64,000 nt of DNA, from assembly GCA_012932865.1 (NCBI GenBank), contig SAXG01000003.1:992001-1056000 (forward strand), in the 5' to 3' direction. Position 1 is the stretch's first letter. The number at the start of each line of letters is the position of its first letter. This document shows, piece by piece, positions 13,701-24,928 of this stretch. Made by a program: the position numbers and the translations under genes. The notes under the pieces are model-generated. The model saw only the letters and a program-made list of their open reading frames with translations, did no database searches and was not told the DNA's origin. Origin of the DNA: Amylostereum areolatum. Its lineage: Eukaryota; Basidiomycota; Agaricomycetes; Russulales; Stereaceae.

Positions 13701-14291
13701 AAGCTCTTCTCGGTGATCCATTCTGCGTCGATTCCGTCAAGCCCTCGTACTTGCCACCAGCGCGCGCCGCCGACGATCTTGGTGAGCTCTTCAGGCCCAA
13801 ACCATCCTATCAACAGGTCGGCGGCGCAATTACACGAGACGAGCGGGATAGTAATGGGGATTACAACCGCCCAGAAAGGCGCGGGTATATGGGTATTGGT
13901 ACTAGGAAACAGAATAGTCAGGAAATTGATACACGCGGGACAGGTGCATGCACACAAGGCTTGTAGGGATTCAATCGTGTTTTTGGTGCCAAGCTCAATA
14001 AAGGCCTTTACGATGTGGAAAGCCCTGAGCGACCAAAAAAAGGTGAGCCAGGGTGTTCGAATGTCTATGAATGGGCAACGCACTCATCGAAGAATAACTC
14101 GTCTGTCGCCTCTTCATGAGAGTCGTCACTGGATTTGAGCTTGCGTTTTGACTTTTTCTTATAGTGTTCCGCAAATGTCTTGAAAACGACTGTTTCGCCG
14201 TTAGTGAAGTACTGACTTGTGTGAGGCCTAGATGCCGAGGCGGCTGACCTGGAGTGATGTAGACGGCGGCTGATGTCGTGCTCACGGTCAT
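10721..14291 (-). CDS. Hormone-sensitive-lipase-like alpha/beta hydrolase with N-terminal membrane segment
   Basis: A GDXG/HSL-family esterase or lipase. The spliced protein starts MTVSTTSAAVYITP. A Lys-rich stretch follows, then a hydrophobic segment (about APFWAVVIPITIPLV) likely to anchor it. Next comes the hydrolase domain with the oxyanion-hole HGGGFFWGS, the nucleophile elbow GDSAG, the acid in LAGDGEVLRDE and the His in MPHVLTVF. Between the GDSAG half and the acid residue sits a long insert rich in Pro, Ser, Asn and acidic residues (about 12421-12830). After the catalytic His comes an extension of some 300 residues without a domain I recognise. About a dozen introns of normal size join in frame. 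The stop at 10721 follows an intron at 10842-10896. Substrate unknown; steryl esters or acylglycerols are plausible from the family. Confidence 0.82.
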
Positions 14292-14675
14292 GGGGGGCGG
14301 TAAGAACGGTTGAACGAGCAGCGGGTAGGTGGGGTGTATGGAAGGCGAGAACAAGGAACGTGGTCGTCTTGCATATCGGGCGTGTTGACGATCGGCCCCA
14401 GCGGCGTGAAGGGACAAGAAGCGCCGCCACCGTCACGGCTAGAGAGCAACGGGGTCATCAACCCTAACCCCAATCTCGGGTTTCATAGGGAGACCATTGA
14501 ACGGCCCGACTTCGGACCGAGGATTGCACAGGGCGTGGTCAGGAGCCTTCGTTTGCACCTTTCTTCCGGCTGTCCTCACGCTCAACCTTCAATCGTCCTC
14601 CTCATATAAGATCTCTCGCCATGACTTCCTACCTTCCATCTCCATATCGACGACCACCCACCGACCTTTCCACCC
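14292..14675. promoter_or_regulatory. Shared upstream region of divergent lipase and DUF2264 genes
   Basis: About 380 bases between two start codons on opposite strands. The part near 14580-14670 is CT-rich on the + strand, typical of fungal transcription start areas. No named site is claimed. Confidence 0.5.
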
Positions 14676-16851
14676 ATGAACCTTACCTGTTTCACCAAGA
14701 CCCCCTTCTCTGATAATCAGATCCGCTCTAAAGATGACCTCCGCGCCTTCCTCACAGGTCTCTTAGACCCCCTTGCCGCCCATACATCACCAGGAGGTGC
14801 CCGTATCCACCTTGGTCACACAGGAACTCATTATGATGAAGCTGCAGCTCAGCTCGAGGGATTCTCGCGCCCAATATGGGGTCTGGTCAGTTGACCGCGC
14901 TCACATATGCGGAGTTGTCATTGACCGAACCGTGCAGGCAGCCCTGCTGGCCGGCGGGGGGAAATATTCTGGCACGGAACGTTGGGTCCGTGGCTTCGAA
15001 AGTGGGACTAATCCTGATCATGAAGAGTTCTGGGGAAACATGCGCGACAAGGTGCGTTCAACCCGCACTTCCGTGCGAAGTTCTCGTAACAGCCAATTTT
15101 GGCGTAGGACCAACGCATGGTTGAATGCTCCGCAATAGGCTACGCGATTGCGATTGCCAGAGAGCATCTTTGGGATCCCTTGAGTGAAGATGCAAAACGT
15201 CGATTCGAAAGCTGGCTAGGAGGAATGAACCACAAAGAAATGCCAAACACTAACTGGCTTTGGTTCAGGGTACGTCGTGTCGCTATCAACACCTATGTCG
15301 CTAAGTTGATACAGGTATTTGCAAACCTCGGTCTATCCAAAGTGGGCTCTCCCGTGTATGATGAAAAAAGAATGAAGGCCGATCTCGACCACCTCGATAC
15401 GTTCTATATCGGCGACGGCTGGTCACGAGATGGCCCCGAAGGCGTCGTTCAACTGGATTACTACTCTTCTTCATTTGCCATTCAATACTCCCAGCTCATT
15501 TATTCCAAGCTCGCCCAAGATATTGATCCAGACCGCTGTGAGGAATTCAGGAACAGAGCACGCATGTTTGCGCAAGATTTTGTGTGCTACTTTGACGAAG
15601 AAGGTATGGCTACTATTTGAAACATTGTTCTTTCGTCTGACAAGAAACATTGACAGGTCGAGGCATCACCTTTGGAAGAAGTCTGACCTACCGATTCGCT
15701 ATGTCCTCATTCTGGGGCGCTCTGGCTTTCGCCGACGTGGAACTCCCTGCTCCGCTCACATGGGGCGTCATCAAGGGCTTACAGTTGCGTAACATTCGTT
15801 ACTGGGCGGGACAACCAGGGGCATACAACGCCGATGGCACCCTCACCATTGGGTATTGCTACCCGAACCTCAACATGACAGAGAACTACAATTCGCCAGG
15901 GTCGCCGTATTGGTGCTGCGAATCGTTCATAACCCTCTCTCTCCCCGAAACACATCCGTTCTGGAGCACGGACCGAGGAGCCCTATCCCGCTGTACTACG
16001 TAATGCGACCAAGGTCCTGACCCATCCCCTGCACATCGCCACCAACATTGGTGGCCATACCTATATTCTTTCGTCCGGGCAACAATGCTCATACCCCGTC
16101 AAGCAAAGCGCGGCCAAATATGGCAAATTGGCCTATTCATCTGCCTTCGGATATAGCGTTCCTTCGGGCAATCTCACCCTCGAAGAGCTCGGCGGTGATA
16201 ATACACTGGCGCTCAGCGACGACCAGGGTGAAACCTGGAAATGTAGGCGCGATACCCGTGAGGCGCGTTTCGAATCGTTCGATGGGCAGACATGGCTACG
16301 ATCCATGTGGTACCCATGGCCTGGAGTACAGGTGGAAACCTGGCTTGTTCCCCCCTCCGTGGGCGCACCGCTCTGGCACCTCCGGGTCCACCGAATCCGA
16401 AGCTCGCGCGAATTACGTTCTGCAGAAGGTGGCTGGGCGATCTATGGCCAAGGTTAGTGTTCAGCACATCGGTGGCGTATAAATCTGGACTAATACTGGA
16501 CTATTTTTGACAGATGTTGACGGACGGGCTTTGACGCCTTCCGAAGCAGGCAATGAGGCTCACGCCGTGTCCCTCGCTGGCGTTTCTGGCATTGCGGACA
16601 TTGGAGGGACCCACGCCCCCAACTCTACCGGGCGATTGGCCAGGGTGCTGCGCACGGATGCAAACACGAATCTCATGGTCCCCAGGGCGGTTCTACCTAC
16701 ACTTCTTGGTGACCATGGCGGTCAAGGAGAGGACGAGTGGGTCGTGACGGCGGTGTTTGGCCTACCAGGCGACTCCTCAAATTGGAAGGTCGAATGGTCC
16801 AAGCGGCCCAGTGTGCCAGAGGAATTGACGAAGTTGATTGACAACGCGTGA
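14676..16851 (+). CDS. DUF2264-domain protein, with a frame break near 15974
   Basis: The product matches the DUF2264 family, found in fungi and bacteria and thought to have an alpha/alpha-barrel related to polysaccharide-acting enzymes; no activity is established to my knowledge. It starts [20 protein letters not shown] and contains [41 protein letters not shown] and SPYWC. Introns interrupt it near 14884, 15053, 15269, 15604 and 16453, all joining in frame. In the segment [18 protein letters not shown] one surplus C (15973/15974) shifts the reading. The frame before and after is clearly coding and conserved in style. Either the gene is recently broken or this base is an error. The start is the first ATG and fits the family. 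Confidence 0.8.
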
Positions 16852-17435
16852 CCGCGCCCACATTGTAATTGTTCCTGTACGTACATATTCGGAAACTACA
16901 ATCGTGGAAGGTACACGGTTCGAAGAGAAGTTCCGAAGGACGGTCGGCTCGAAACCTGTGCCTACAAGTGTATAAATTGTCAAGTAGCCGAGAGCGGGAC
17001 CGAATGGCGATCCCACAGCAATAGCTGTATCATCATTCGTGCACCGCGTACCGGCTACTCGCGAGTTAGCGTGAGTAACAGTACATGACAGGTGAATCTT
17101 AGGTGCTGCCCCTCTTGACTCAATAAGATTTCACGGCGCGCTTCCTGTCTGTGTTCTCACTATTCAGTCTTCGCACGAGGTACAAAGCAAAAGGGATTGT
17201 AGGGTTAACTGGCGGGGCCGGAAAAGACACGGAAGGACAGCAAGATGAGACCGTTTAATATACATATACATAATCAGGTACGATAGATAGTTAGGAAGGC
17301 AGCGGACGGCGAAGTATATTGTATAGGTGAGCGAGGAATATGTGCAAGAAACCAAGAAACGCATCGGCGTGTAGTCTACAAACAGAGGTGAGGTCTTGTA
17401 TGATAGAGATAAAGAAAGGGCGTACTTCGAGGGGT
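16852..17435. other. Convergent intergenic region, no gene seen
   Basis: Lies between the 3' ends of the DUF2264 gene and the phosphatase gene. Short frames exist but show no family features. The part around 17260-17290 is AT-rich, as expected for a 3' region. Confidence 0.5.
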
Positions 17436-18132
17436 TTACCGGAGACCTTGGGATTGGATCTGTTGATCGAGGTTTCGGCGCCAACGAACATAGATTCCTT
17501 CGTTTTGAGATGGCATATACCGACACATTTCAAAGAGCGCGAGCTGTTCCATGAAACCAGCGTTTGGCCAGATCTGTTCGCGCTCTGCGTCCCCGCATAT
17601 CTGTGTCAGTCCCGTCGCATTGCCCCAAAAGGACCCGACTTACGGCGCCTGATGATGTCCAATGCTTCAGTCGGACTCACTCGGCGCGACCACATCACTA
17701 CGCGTCTGACGGCCGCGCCTCGGGAAAGGCCATGAAGGCCATGTACGAGGACGACGCCGCCAGCCTTGAGGGCATCGTCGATAAACCTACAGGCGTGAGG
17801 CAGCCAGATGAGTAAATCGGCGTGATTTTTGTCTTCTACTGGAATGCGCATATGGACTATGCCAGACTGAGGGGCCTGAGCTGGGATCTGCTCAAGGCAT
17901 ACGGAGAGTATGTGGGTTATGCGACGCTCGGTCTGCGCGCGCGTAGAAGCTGCCGCGACAAGGCTAGATAAAATTGGGGGACGGATCAGCATTGCTCGAG
18001 ACAAGATACGGGGTTTAAAGTTCAAAAAGCGTAGGAGAGGATCGGTACTGGGGAGGTAGAAAGATAAATCGAGCCTTACTTTCCGAGGAAGAGGCGGCCT
18101 TCTATGATGGTGCTGACGTTCTTGAAACCCAT
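17436..18132 (-). CDS. Dual-specificity-phosphatase-like protein lacking the catalytic cysteine
   Basis: The spliced product of about 170 residues has the layout of a small atypical dual-specificity phosphatase. It starts MGFKNVSTIIEGRLFLGNL, then shows RRITHILSVC, a general-acid region around IPVEDKNHADLL, the P-loop region, MWSRRVSPTEALDIIRR, and the end segment IWPNAGFMEQLALFE. Two introns are inferred: 17964-18079 and one around 17585-17651. The P-loop, normally HCxxGxSR, here reads HGLHGLSRGAAV, so the nucleophile Cys is Gly (GGC instead of TGC). One residue also seems to be missing before MWSRR. If real, the protein cannot work as a Cys phosphatase and would be a pseudophosphatase or a decaying gene. 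The reading frame itself is intact. Confidence 0.72.
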
Positions 18133-19393
18133 ATCGGAAAGGACTGTGGGGATGGGAGGCTGGGATGGGGGGAAAACTGGTGCAGGCCATGGTGAGAGAG
18201 GTGAGCGGTATTTGAAGGACGGAGAGAGCGAGCCCGCCGGTAGAAATGATGGCCGTTAGGTAGCATTGGATGTGTGGAGGTGTTGTCGAGTACAAGGCAA
18301 GAGAAGAAGCGGTGTGCGACAAGTTGAAGCGTCGGGACACAGCAGCTCTTCACAAAGCGGCCAAAAGTGACGTCGTGCCACGCGCGCGCCAGGCACCCGG
18401 GCCCGTCCCCGCTCGGAGGTCCCGTTTGCCTTTGGGCTGTCCGAGCTTCCCTTTCGCGTTCCGGAACGTGCTTCCCCCGTATATTCAAACATAGCAATCG
18501 CAATAACCATATTCGCAACCCCTCCGTCGACGTCGACGGTCACCCTACGATACTCTCGTATGTTTTTCTTCTGACTTGCCTCCTAGGCTCCTCCTCCGTC
18601 CCCTCGCTCATCAGTCGCACATCTTCGGCCTACAAAGCCCACGCCGGCGTCCTCTCTCACAACGCCGTCTCTCTTTGGCTTCCGTGGCGCGTGGCTCTCA
18701 CTTCGTCCTCCTTTTGGCCTTCGCCACTTCTTCCGTATACCACATCCACACGAGACCTCCATAATTCGGCCTTGTCTCGCCACACCAGGCGATTCTCGAC
18801 CTTATCTCTTTCATAATTCTCCTCTCTCTCCGATATCGCACTCGAAGATCGCTACCTTCTACACCGTGAAACCACCTTCGCATCCATCTACCCCCGTCGT
18901 CACGGCATGTTCAATCCGTACATAGTCGGCACACATGTTCTGCAATTGTATCATCTTCCTCCGAAGTAACCGTCTGCAACGTAACTTATTCTTGCAAGAG
19001 CATCCGCTCCGCGGACCGCCCAAGATGCGGAAGAGTTGCGGATTCCGATGTGTGCCTCGTGGTTCGGTGCCGGTTTCTGGCTGACCCCAGCACGTGTGCG
19101 GAGGGTGCATGCCTCTGTCATTCTGATATCATTGTCGAACACAATCATCCACCGTCCCAGAGCGCAGTTTTCCAACAAGTCCACCATTGTCCTCACCAAA
19201 TCATCATGGATCTCCTCGTTGCTCGACTTGGTGACGCGTGTTTTCCTCGTGTCGTCGTACACGTTGCGAGGCGGCGGTTGCCGCCATGTGTTGGTCCCAA
19301 TGCGTCCCATATAATTGCCCAAGCAACTCCGTCCAACCCCAACAATTCTTATACCTGTACCTCTACCACCCCCTCCCTCATCGGGCTCTGATC
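18133..19393. other. 1.26 kb region without a confident gene
   Basis: Contains the upstream region of the phosphatase gene and of the small basic protein gene. An open frame of about 119 codons on the - strand (ATG at 19310, stop at 18951) has fairly balanced composition but no recognised motif, and I cannot support it as a gene. The + strand between 18480 and 18830 is strongly CT-rich, as in a long 5' leader. Confidence 0.4.
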
Positions 19394-19997
19394 ATGTTTG
19401 AAATCGAGTGGAACGGGGTGAGCAGCTTTGATCTTGAACACTCAGTCTCGTCTAGATGACATCATCGCCCACACCTACCTTTCCCTTTCAACACAGGAGA
19501 ATCCACGTCGCAAGGCCTCCACGATCCACGGATGGCTCTGCAAGATGCGTGGGACCATCATGGGCAACGAAGCCGTTCGTCGGAGAGGTCGCTACGAGAT
19601 GAAGCGTGCAAAGGCTAATCGCCGCGCTGGTCACAAGGTCCAGCGGCGGGGCAGCCTCTTCTCGCTCTTTCGTGGCGTCGGCAATCGCAAACGCGGATCA
19701 AGCAGTAGGAGCAAGCCCTCGGCGAGCGGCGCCCGCCGGCACCCGCATTCGTCCACGCGACAGAGAGATGGTGTGCGGAGCAAGAGCATATCGTCCAAAC
19801 CCGCACCTGTGCGCCGCAGCACGACACGACCCTCGGAACACCGACCGAAGCCTCCCGTACGACGCTCTACCGAACCCGCCAGACGAGACACACGTGGGGG
19901 TGGGAGAAGCAACCGTCATCCCGAACCTTCGAGACGTAGTAGTCAACCGAACCCGAGTCGCCATGATACCTTGCGCAAGTCGTCCGGAAGACGATGA
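19394..19997 (+). CDS. Small very basic hypothetical protein, possibly CsbD-like at its N-terminus
   Basis: I propose two exons: a short first exon 19394-19417 (MFEIEWNG), an intron 19418-19496 with a GTGAGC donor and CACAG acceptor, and a second exon to the stop at 19997. The N-terminal third (WNGENPRRKASTIHGW, then MGNEAVRRRG and EMKRAKANRR) has the spacing of CsbD-like small proteins, but the match is only a pattern impression. The rest is a long Arg/Ser/Pro-rich tail with many RRS and RP repeats, of the kind that is disordered and may bind nucleic acid. The single long open second exon and the in-frame splice support a gene. Function unknown. Confidence 0.45.
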
Positions 19998-20964
19998 CGA
20001 CGGATCCGATGGAGTGGTGGTTGAATGCGCGGACCTACACCTGGTAAGTTCCACTATTTCTGGCGCACCTTCCACTAAAGCGGTGGTGCATCAGATGTTA
20101 CTTTTTTCGCCTCGTGCCACAGCGATGATGAATCCCCAAGGAAGTCTCTCTTCTCACTAGGATAACTGTTATTTAATTTTCACTCTCACCTCCTCCCTTC
20201 GTCTTTATTACCTCGGGTTATCGTGCAGATGTTGGCCCACCAGTTTCATGGCAATATGCCTGATGTGTACGTTACGAATAAGTGTCTTTTCCGTCCACGA
20301 TGTACGATATTCACGATATACGCTATGATGATCACGACGTTCTATGACAGGAAGGAAAGTGTGGCGCCTTCCTGACAGTTGCGTTTACTACCCTCCCGGA
20401 AGGACGGCGATGTAGTTGGGCTGTACCGGATGATCCACGGTCTGTGCAGATCTCGCCGCGTATCTGGCAGAAAGGAAGGATGAAAAACTGCATGACGCCC
20501 CACGAAGCGCCGTTCAACATTCAACACTTGACAGTTCGACTCGGAGATTGCCTGAAGAGGTACAGCACCAACTTGGCCTCAAAGCGCACTCGGTTCGGTT
20601 ATTGGGCCACACCCGGAGGCGCCCATCTGTACCCACACTCGTCGGAAATATCGCAAAATTTGGTGCGTGCATTCCACGTATCGGAGGCGGGATAAGAAAC
20701 GCCGCAGAAAACCCTTGCATAGCACAAACGCTACTCCGAACCCGACACGGAGCTCATGGACCACGCTTCCCACAACTTGGGCCATTTTGCACAACGCCGT
20801 GCCATTGCCGTACACAGAGACCGGGATACAACACAGGAAGGGGGGGAAGAACAGGAAGGGAGAAGCAGACCAGAATACGCCGGTAGGAGCTGATCCATGA
20901 GTCAGTCGGAGCATTTGCAAGTGAGGTAGATCATAGATACTTACCAAGAAGATGGGGTAGGCAG
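19998..20964. other. Nearly 1 kb with no confident gene
   Basis: Lies between the small basic protein gene and the stop codon of TAF4. It has short open frames on both strands, including one of about 80 codons ending at 20695 on +, but none with motifs or convincing splice partners. It must include both 3' ends. Confidence 0.4.
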
Positions 20965-22369
20965 TCATGTCCATCCGCGTGCGGCACCACGCCCACCCCC
21001 ATGTCCCCTTTCGCGTTCTACCACAAATAGAGCATCCCGCAAAGTGACGAGCTGTCTCGAATCCCCCGGCTGTGGTGGAGTTGACGGTTTCGTGGTCGAT
21101 ATGTACGGCTTTGACCAACCTGATCCGGTCGAGGATTTGGCTGACCCGTTAGGGCCCATCGGGGAAGGCGAAGGTGTCGCAGCAGGCTTCGGTTTCGGCG
21201 GCGGCACACTTGCACTTGCATTCATCCACGCATACTTGCCTGTGCCGAGTCCTGCGGCTTGACTGGCGACGGCGTTGGACATCTTCTTCCGCACGTCCTC
21301 TGACATATTCTTCGCGGTGACTCCTGGTCCGTCCGTCTTCTTCTTCTTCTTCTTCGGCCCCTCACTATCGTCTGTCATGTCAACGGTGGCACCGGCTGGT
21401 ACGCCGGGCGCATGAGTGGCCAGAGCCGCGGCCTGCGCCGCGGCGAGCTCCTTACGTTCTCGTCTGATACGCATCTCCTCCTCCCTCTCCGCCTTCTCCA
21501 GAGCCGCCAGCTGCTTGGCAACGTCAATTCGTACAGAGACGCTCCACATAGGTGTGCCGTCTTCGTACATGGACGGAGCCCGATCGTACGCAGTGTCGTT
21601 CCGATGTGCGGATGCAGCAATCATCGAGGTGACTAGATCTTGCAAACGGGTGCGAAGGGCAAGGGCCAGATAATCGACGGATTCCTCGGGGACTTTTGTG
21701 ATTTTATGTTTGGTCCCGATCTTGCGAATGGTCGGCCCAAGAAAACGTTTGTCGAAGTTGGGTTTCGCAGGTTGTTTGTGCGAACGGTCCTCGTAGGGAC
21801 GGTAGGATTGATGTTGATCTGACGTGCGTTGGAGGGATTCCTCCTCCGCCTGTGCATACGTGGTGAGCATGGGTGCGCCCGTTCCCCAAGACACTACGCA
21901 CCCTAAGATCCACTCCTGCACTCCCCAATGCATCGTTCAATGTCGCAACATCAGCCGTATCTAACTGGCTTGCACTAGTTGTGGCAGGAGCTACGGGACG
22001 CGCGACTGCAGTAGCGGCGGAGGGCTGCGCCTGTGTGTGTGCTGCCGGTTGAGGAATGTATGGCTGATAGTGACCATAAGAGGCTTGCGGGTAGTGTTGA
22101 CTGTACTGGTAATACTGCGTTCTGGCAGACCGTTAACGAGGGATGGACCTAGCACGGAGGCGTGTGGATAATTACGTTGCATGTTGTTGAAGAGCTGGGT
22201 CAATGGGAATCTCTGCAGAGTTGAATTAACAAACCAGTAAGATACGAACAGAAGATATATGCGCACGAGATGTGTTCCATTGAGCGTAAGCCGCTGCTGT
22301 GGATGCTGGTGTGGGGTGAACAGGTTGGGTACTTGTTTCGCCCTCAGTCTTCATCGGGGTTTGACTCAT
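20965..22369 (-). CDS. TAF4: Transcription initiation factor TFIID subunit 4 (TAF4)
   Basis: TAF4 pairs with TAF12 through a histone-fold-like helix and stabilises TFIID. The start MSQTPMKTEGETSTQP is followed by a Gln/Tyr/Pro-rich low-complexity stretch. Then come TADVATLNDALGSAGVDL (start of the conserved C-terminal domain), FLGPTIRKIGTKHKITKV and a long charged coiled region around RIDVAKQLAALEKAEREEE. The end, VTLRDALFVVERERG plus a Gly/Arg tail, is the family's C-terminal signature. Introns sit near 21840-21895, 22130-22180 and 22207-22265. A Lys run (about six residues, encoded near 21337-21357) marks a likely nuclear localisation signal. The frame is intact. The gene diverges from the PP1-regulator gene. 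Confidence 0.88.
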
Positions 22370-22715
22370 GTCCGAGTTGGATAGAGGCAGAGAATAGAAA
22401 CAAAGGATTTCTCAGAGTGCTTTATTTTCTTGATGCTTCGGCACTGTGAGAAGCTCTGAGTGGGTTGTCGTCGGTCGAAAAGGTTCACTGTCCAGTGTCC
22501 AGTGTCCAGATTTGGTTGAACCTCATAATCACGTGATAACGGCGCTTATTTCGGGCCCTCTCGAGTCTCGAGTACTCTCCGTTCGACGTGCCCAGGACGT
22601 GCCAGCAGCCAACCTTGATCGTTCCACCTCCCTTGTCATCTGATACACCCGAACTACTTCTCTTGCCTTGGGTACTGGTGCATTTCACCCGGTGGACATC
22701 GGTGGGTGTCTCACC
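22370..22715. promoter_or_regulatory. Shared upstream region of divergent TAF4 and CBM21 genes
   Basis: About 350 bases between the two proposed start codons. It contains a small direct repeat, CAGTGTC three times near 22489-22507. No known factor site is claimed. Confidence 0.45.
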
Positions 22716-24183
22716 ATGGAACATTCTGACAACGGCTCGCATCCTCAGGTTCTAGTGGGTAAGTGTATGCGGTCTCTGTGAAGCTGACGGCCCCCCTGCG
22801 CACTATTTATGTATGAAGTTTCCGCCCATTCATAACGGCAACCATACTCACGGTCGCCCAACTGTCCTCAGCGCTACTAACGGTCTTGCCGTGACTAATG
22901 GTGGTCATTGGTGACATCATGGTCCGACACATGAGACCTCTCCTTCAGATACATATGCGCTCATGCGCCGCGTTCATTTGAAACCCACGTTGGAATCCCC
23001 AATGTCCACCTTGCACATCCCTCCCGGACCGATCGCACCGCACAACAGCAGCTGGAAACTCCACAGAAGACACTTCCGCTCAAGCTTGAACCCACACATA
23101 TACCTTTCTCTTGACTCTCACTCACCCGTTTCCAACCCTTCGGCATCTATCACGTCCCAGCGCACCCCCTTCCCGTCTTCCTCCTCCTCGCAGAAACTCG
23201 CACCCCCCCTTGCACGTTTACCCATTCTGCCCGTAGTGGTCACTCCCAGCGGCAGTTCCCTCAAACCATCTCTCAAATCCACCCATTCATCCCCTGCCGT
23301 CCTTGCCGTAGACCATCCCCACCGGCACGATCGTGCCACTTCTCTGTCCACTCCCAAGACCGTCAAGTTCAAAGACAGAGATGCAGGGCTCGAATCCGTT
23401 CGGATATACAAACCGACGGGACGCCCTGCACGTCTTCTCCTCACTTCAGGATCTCTATCGGACACTGAGACCGAGACAGAAAGCGATATCCCACTCCATA
23501 CCCGTCCCAGGTCTTTGTCTCTTCCCGTACCCCCAGCTCGTCTCGAATTAGACGCGGCGCGGACGAGTGCTCTCTGCAAGGTGCCCCCTGCTGATGCAAA
23601 CATCTGCATCGAGTCCTTCACGCTACTTCCCTCCCTCGACAACAACCCCGTGTTTCAAGGGTCGATTCTCGTGCGCAATATCGCCTTTCAGAAACTCGTC
23701 AACATCCGTTTCACGCTGGACGAGTGGGATACCGTTTCCGAAGTGCATGCAACTTATTCTGGTCATGCATCATACGCTGCGAACGGCACAAGCAAGCAGC
23801 AGCCGGAGAGTCATTCGTGGGATCGTTTCAAGTTTTCCATCACTCTCCCCGGTGATCCTGTCCGCCTGCACATGCGTAGGATAGCCTTCGCGGCGCACTA
23901 CAAGGTTGACGGCCAAGGCGAGTGGTGGGACAACAACAAGGGTGCGAATTATTCGGCACACTTTCGGCTTGCATTGTCGCTACCTGTAATCGCGGCCAGG
24001 TCAACGGCAGGGCCAAGGCGACGAAGGATGATTACCAGTGCTCCTCCAACGAGGCCCACGCCTCAGGTCCAGGCAGTCCAGGCCGTACAGGAGCAGGCGA
24101 TGGGCGTATTTGTCAAGACAGCACCCATGGCAGCAGGTCCTCGCGATATTGGGAGGGTTTTTGTGAGGAGTCAATCTCAATGA
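22716..24183 (+). CDS. Protein phosphatase 1 regulatory subunit with CBM21 domain (Gac1/PPP1R3-like)
   Basis: Proteins of this type tether PP1 to glycogen and steer it to glycogen synthase. The PP1-docking RVxF motif appears as KTVKF near the middle. A CBM21 carbohydrate-binding domain follows, seen as GSILVRNIAFQKLVNIRFTLDEW, then HSWDRFKFSI and GEWWDNNKGANYSAHF. The N-terminal half is Pro/Ser-rich and probably disordered. The long open frame starts at 22963. Upstream, an ATG at 22716 (MEHSDNGSHPQVLV) joins in frame across a 190-base intron (22759-22948) with good GTAAGT and TTCAG signals, so I place the start there; 22963 is the alternative. The stop follows a basic tail. Confidence 0.83.
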
Positions 24184-24928
24184 CGCGGGCGATGGCTTTC
24201 CCAAAGCCATACTGTAAGACTTTTGTCTTACTGCGTTCGTTCATTCTGAGGAGAATATTTATAGGAGATTTACTAGGCACAATAATTCTTTGCACGGTAC
24301 CCTGGAACACAACTTTTCCCTCTTACTGTCGAGATATGCAACCCCCACCCTCCTAAGCTAGGTAACGGCAAGGCATGTTTCAGATTTCAGCGCTCCTCGA
24401 CTGCTGTCATTCGCATTCGGTCCTACGGCGGACGTACGTATCCGAAAGCCCACAGTTGATCGAATGCGTCCCTCTGTCGCTGTAATGATGTCTACCGTCA
24501 ATCTACCGTTGGTCCTCCAAAATCCTAGGTGGGGCGGGGTTGGTCACTCCAAACTAGCCTACTGGTCCACGCATCAGAAGATTTTCAGGAAGCCTCACTA
24601 GTGTCAACTTTGTCAAACCGGAACAGGATGCTGAGATCGACGTCCGTGTTTGTGTCTGAAATCGCAGTGACATCACCTCTCAGTCTCAATGGTCTACTTG
24701 CACAGGGACACCTATGTAAACTTACTCGTCGTGATAGATACGAGATGCCGCTTGACTTCAAAGGCACCGGCCCGTAGGGTTGGCTCGATTGCGGGCAGCC
24801 CAGTCTCAGATCCTCACAGATCCGCGAACCCCTGGCATCTGGTTATTTCGGAATTACTTTTTAAGACGCTTCTTTATAAAGAGCCACGGCCTTAAGCTTA
24901 GATACTTAGGAAGCCCCCCAGGCTGAAC
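24184..24928. other. Intergenic region of about 750 bases
   Basis: Contains the 3' end of the CBM21 gene and the upstream region of the membrane protein gene. Only short open frames without recognisable features are present. Confidence 0.5.

Noticed and set aside
18951..19322. Open frame of about 120 codons on the - strand
   Set aside because: The first ATG is at 19310, there is no motif or splice context, and the overlapping + strand is also open. Support is too thin for a gene call.
22963..22965. ATG 22963 as start of the CBM21 gene
   Set aside because: It is possible, but an upstream exon with good splice signals joins in frame and gives a better leader, so I used 22716.
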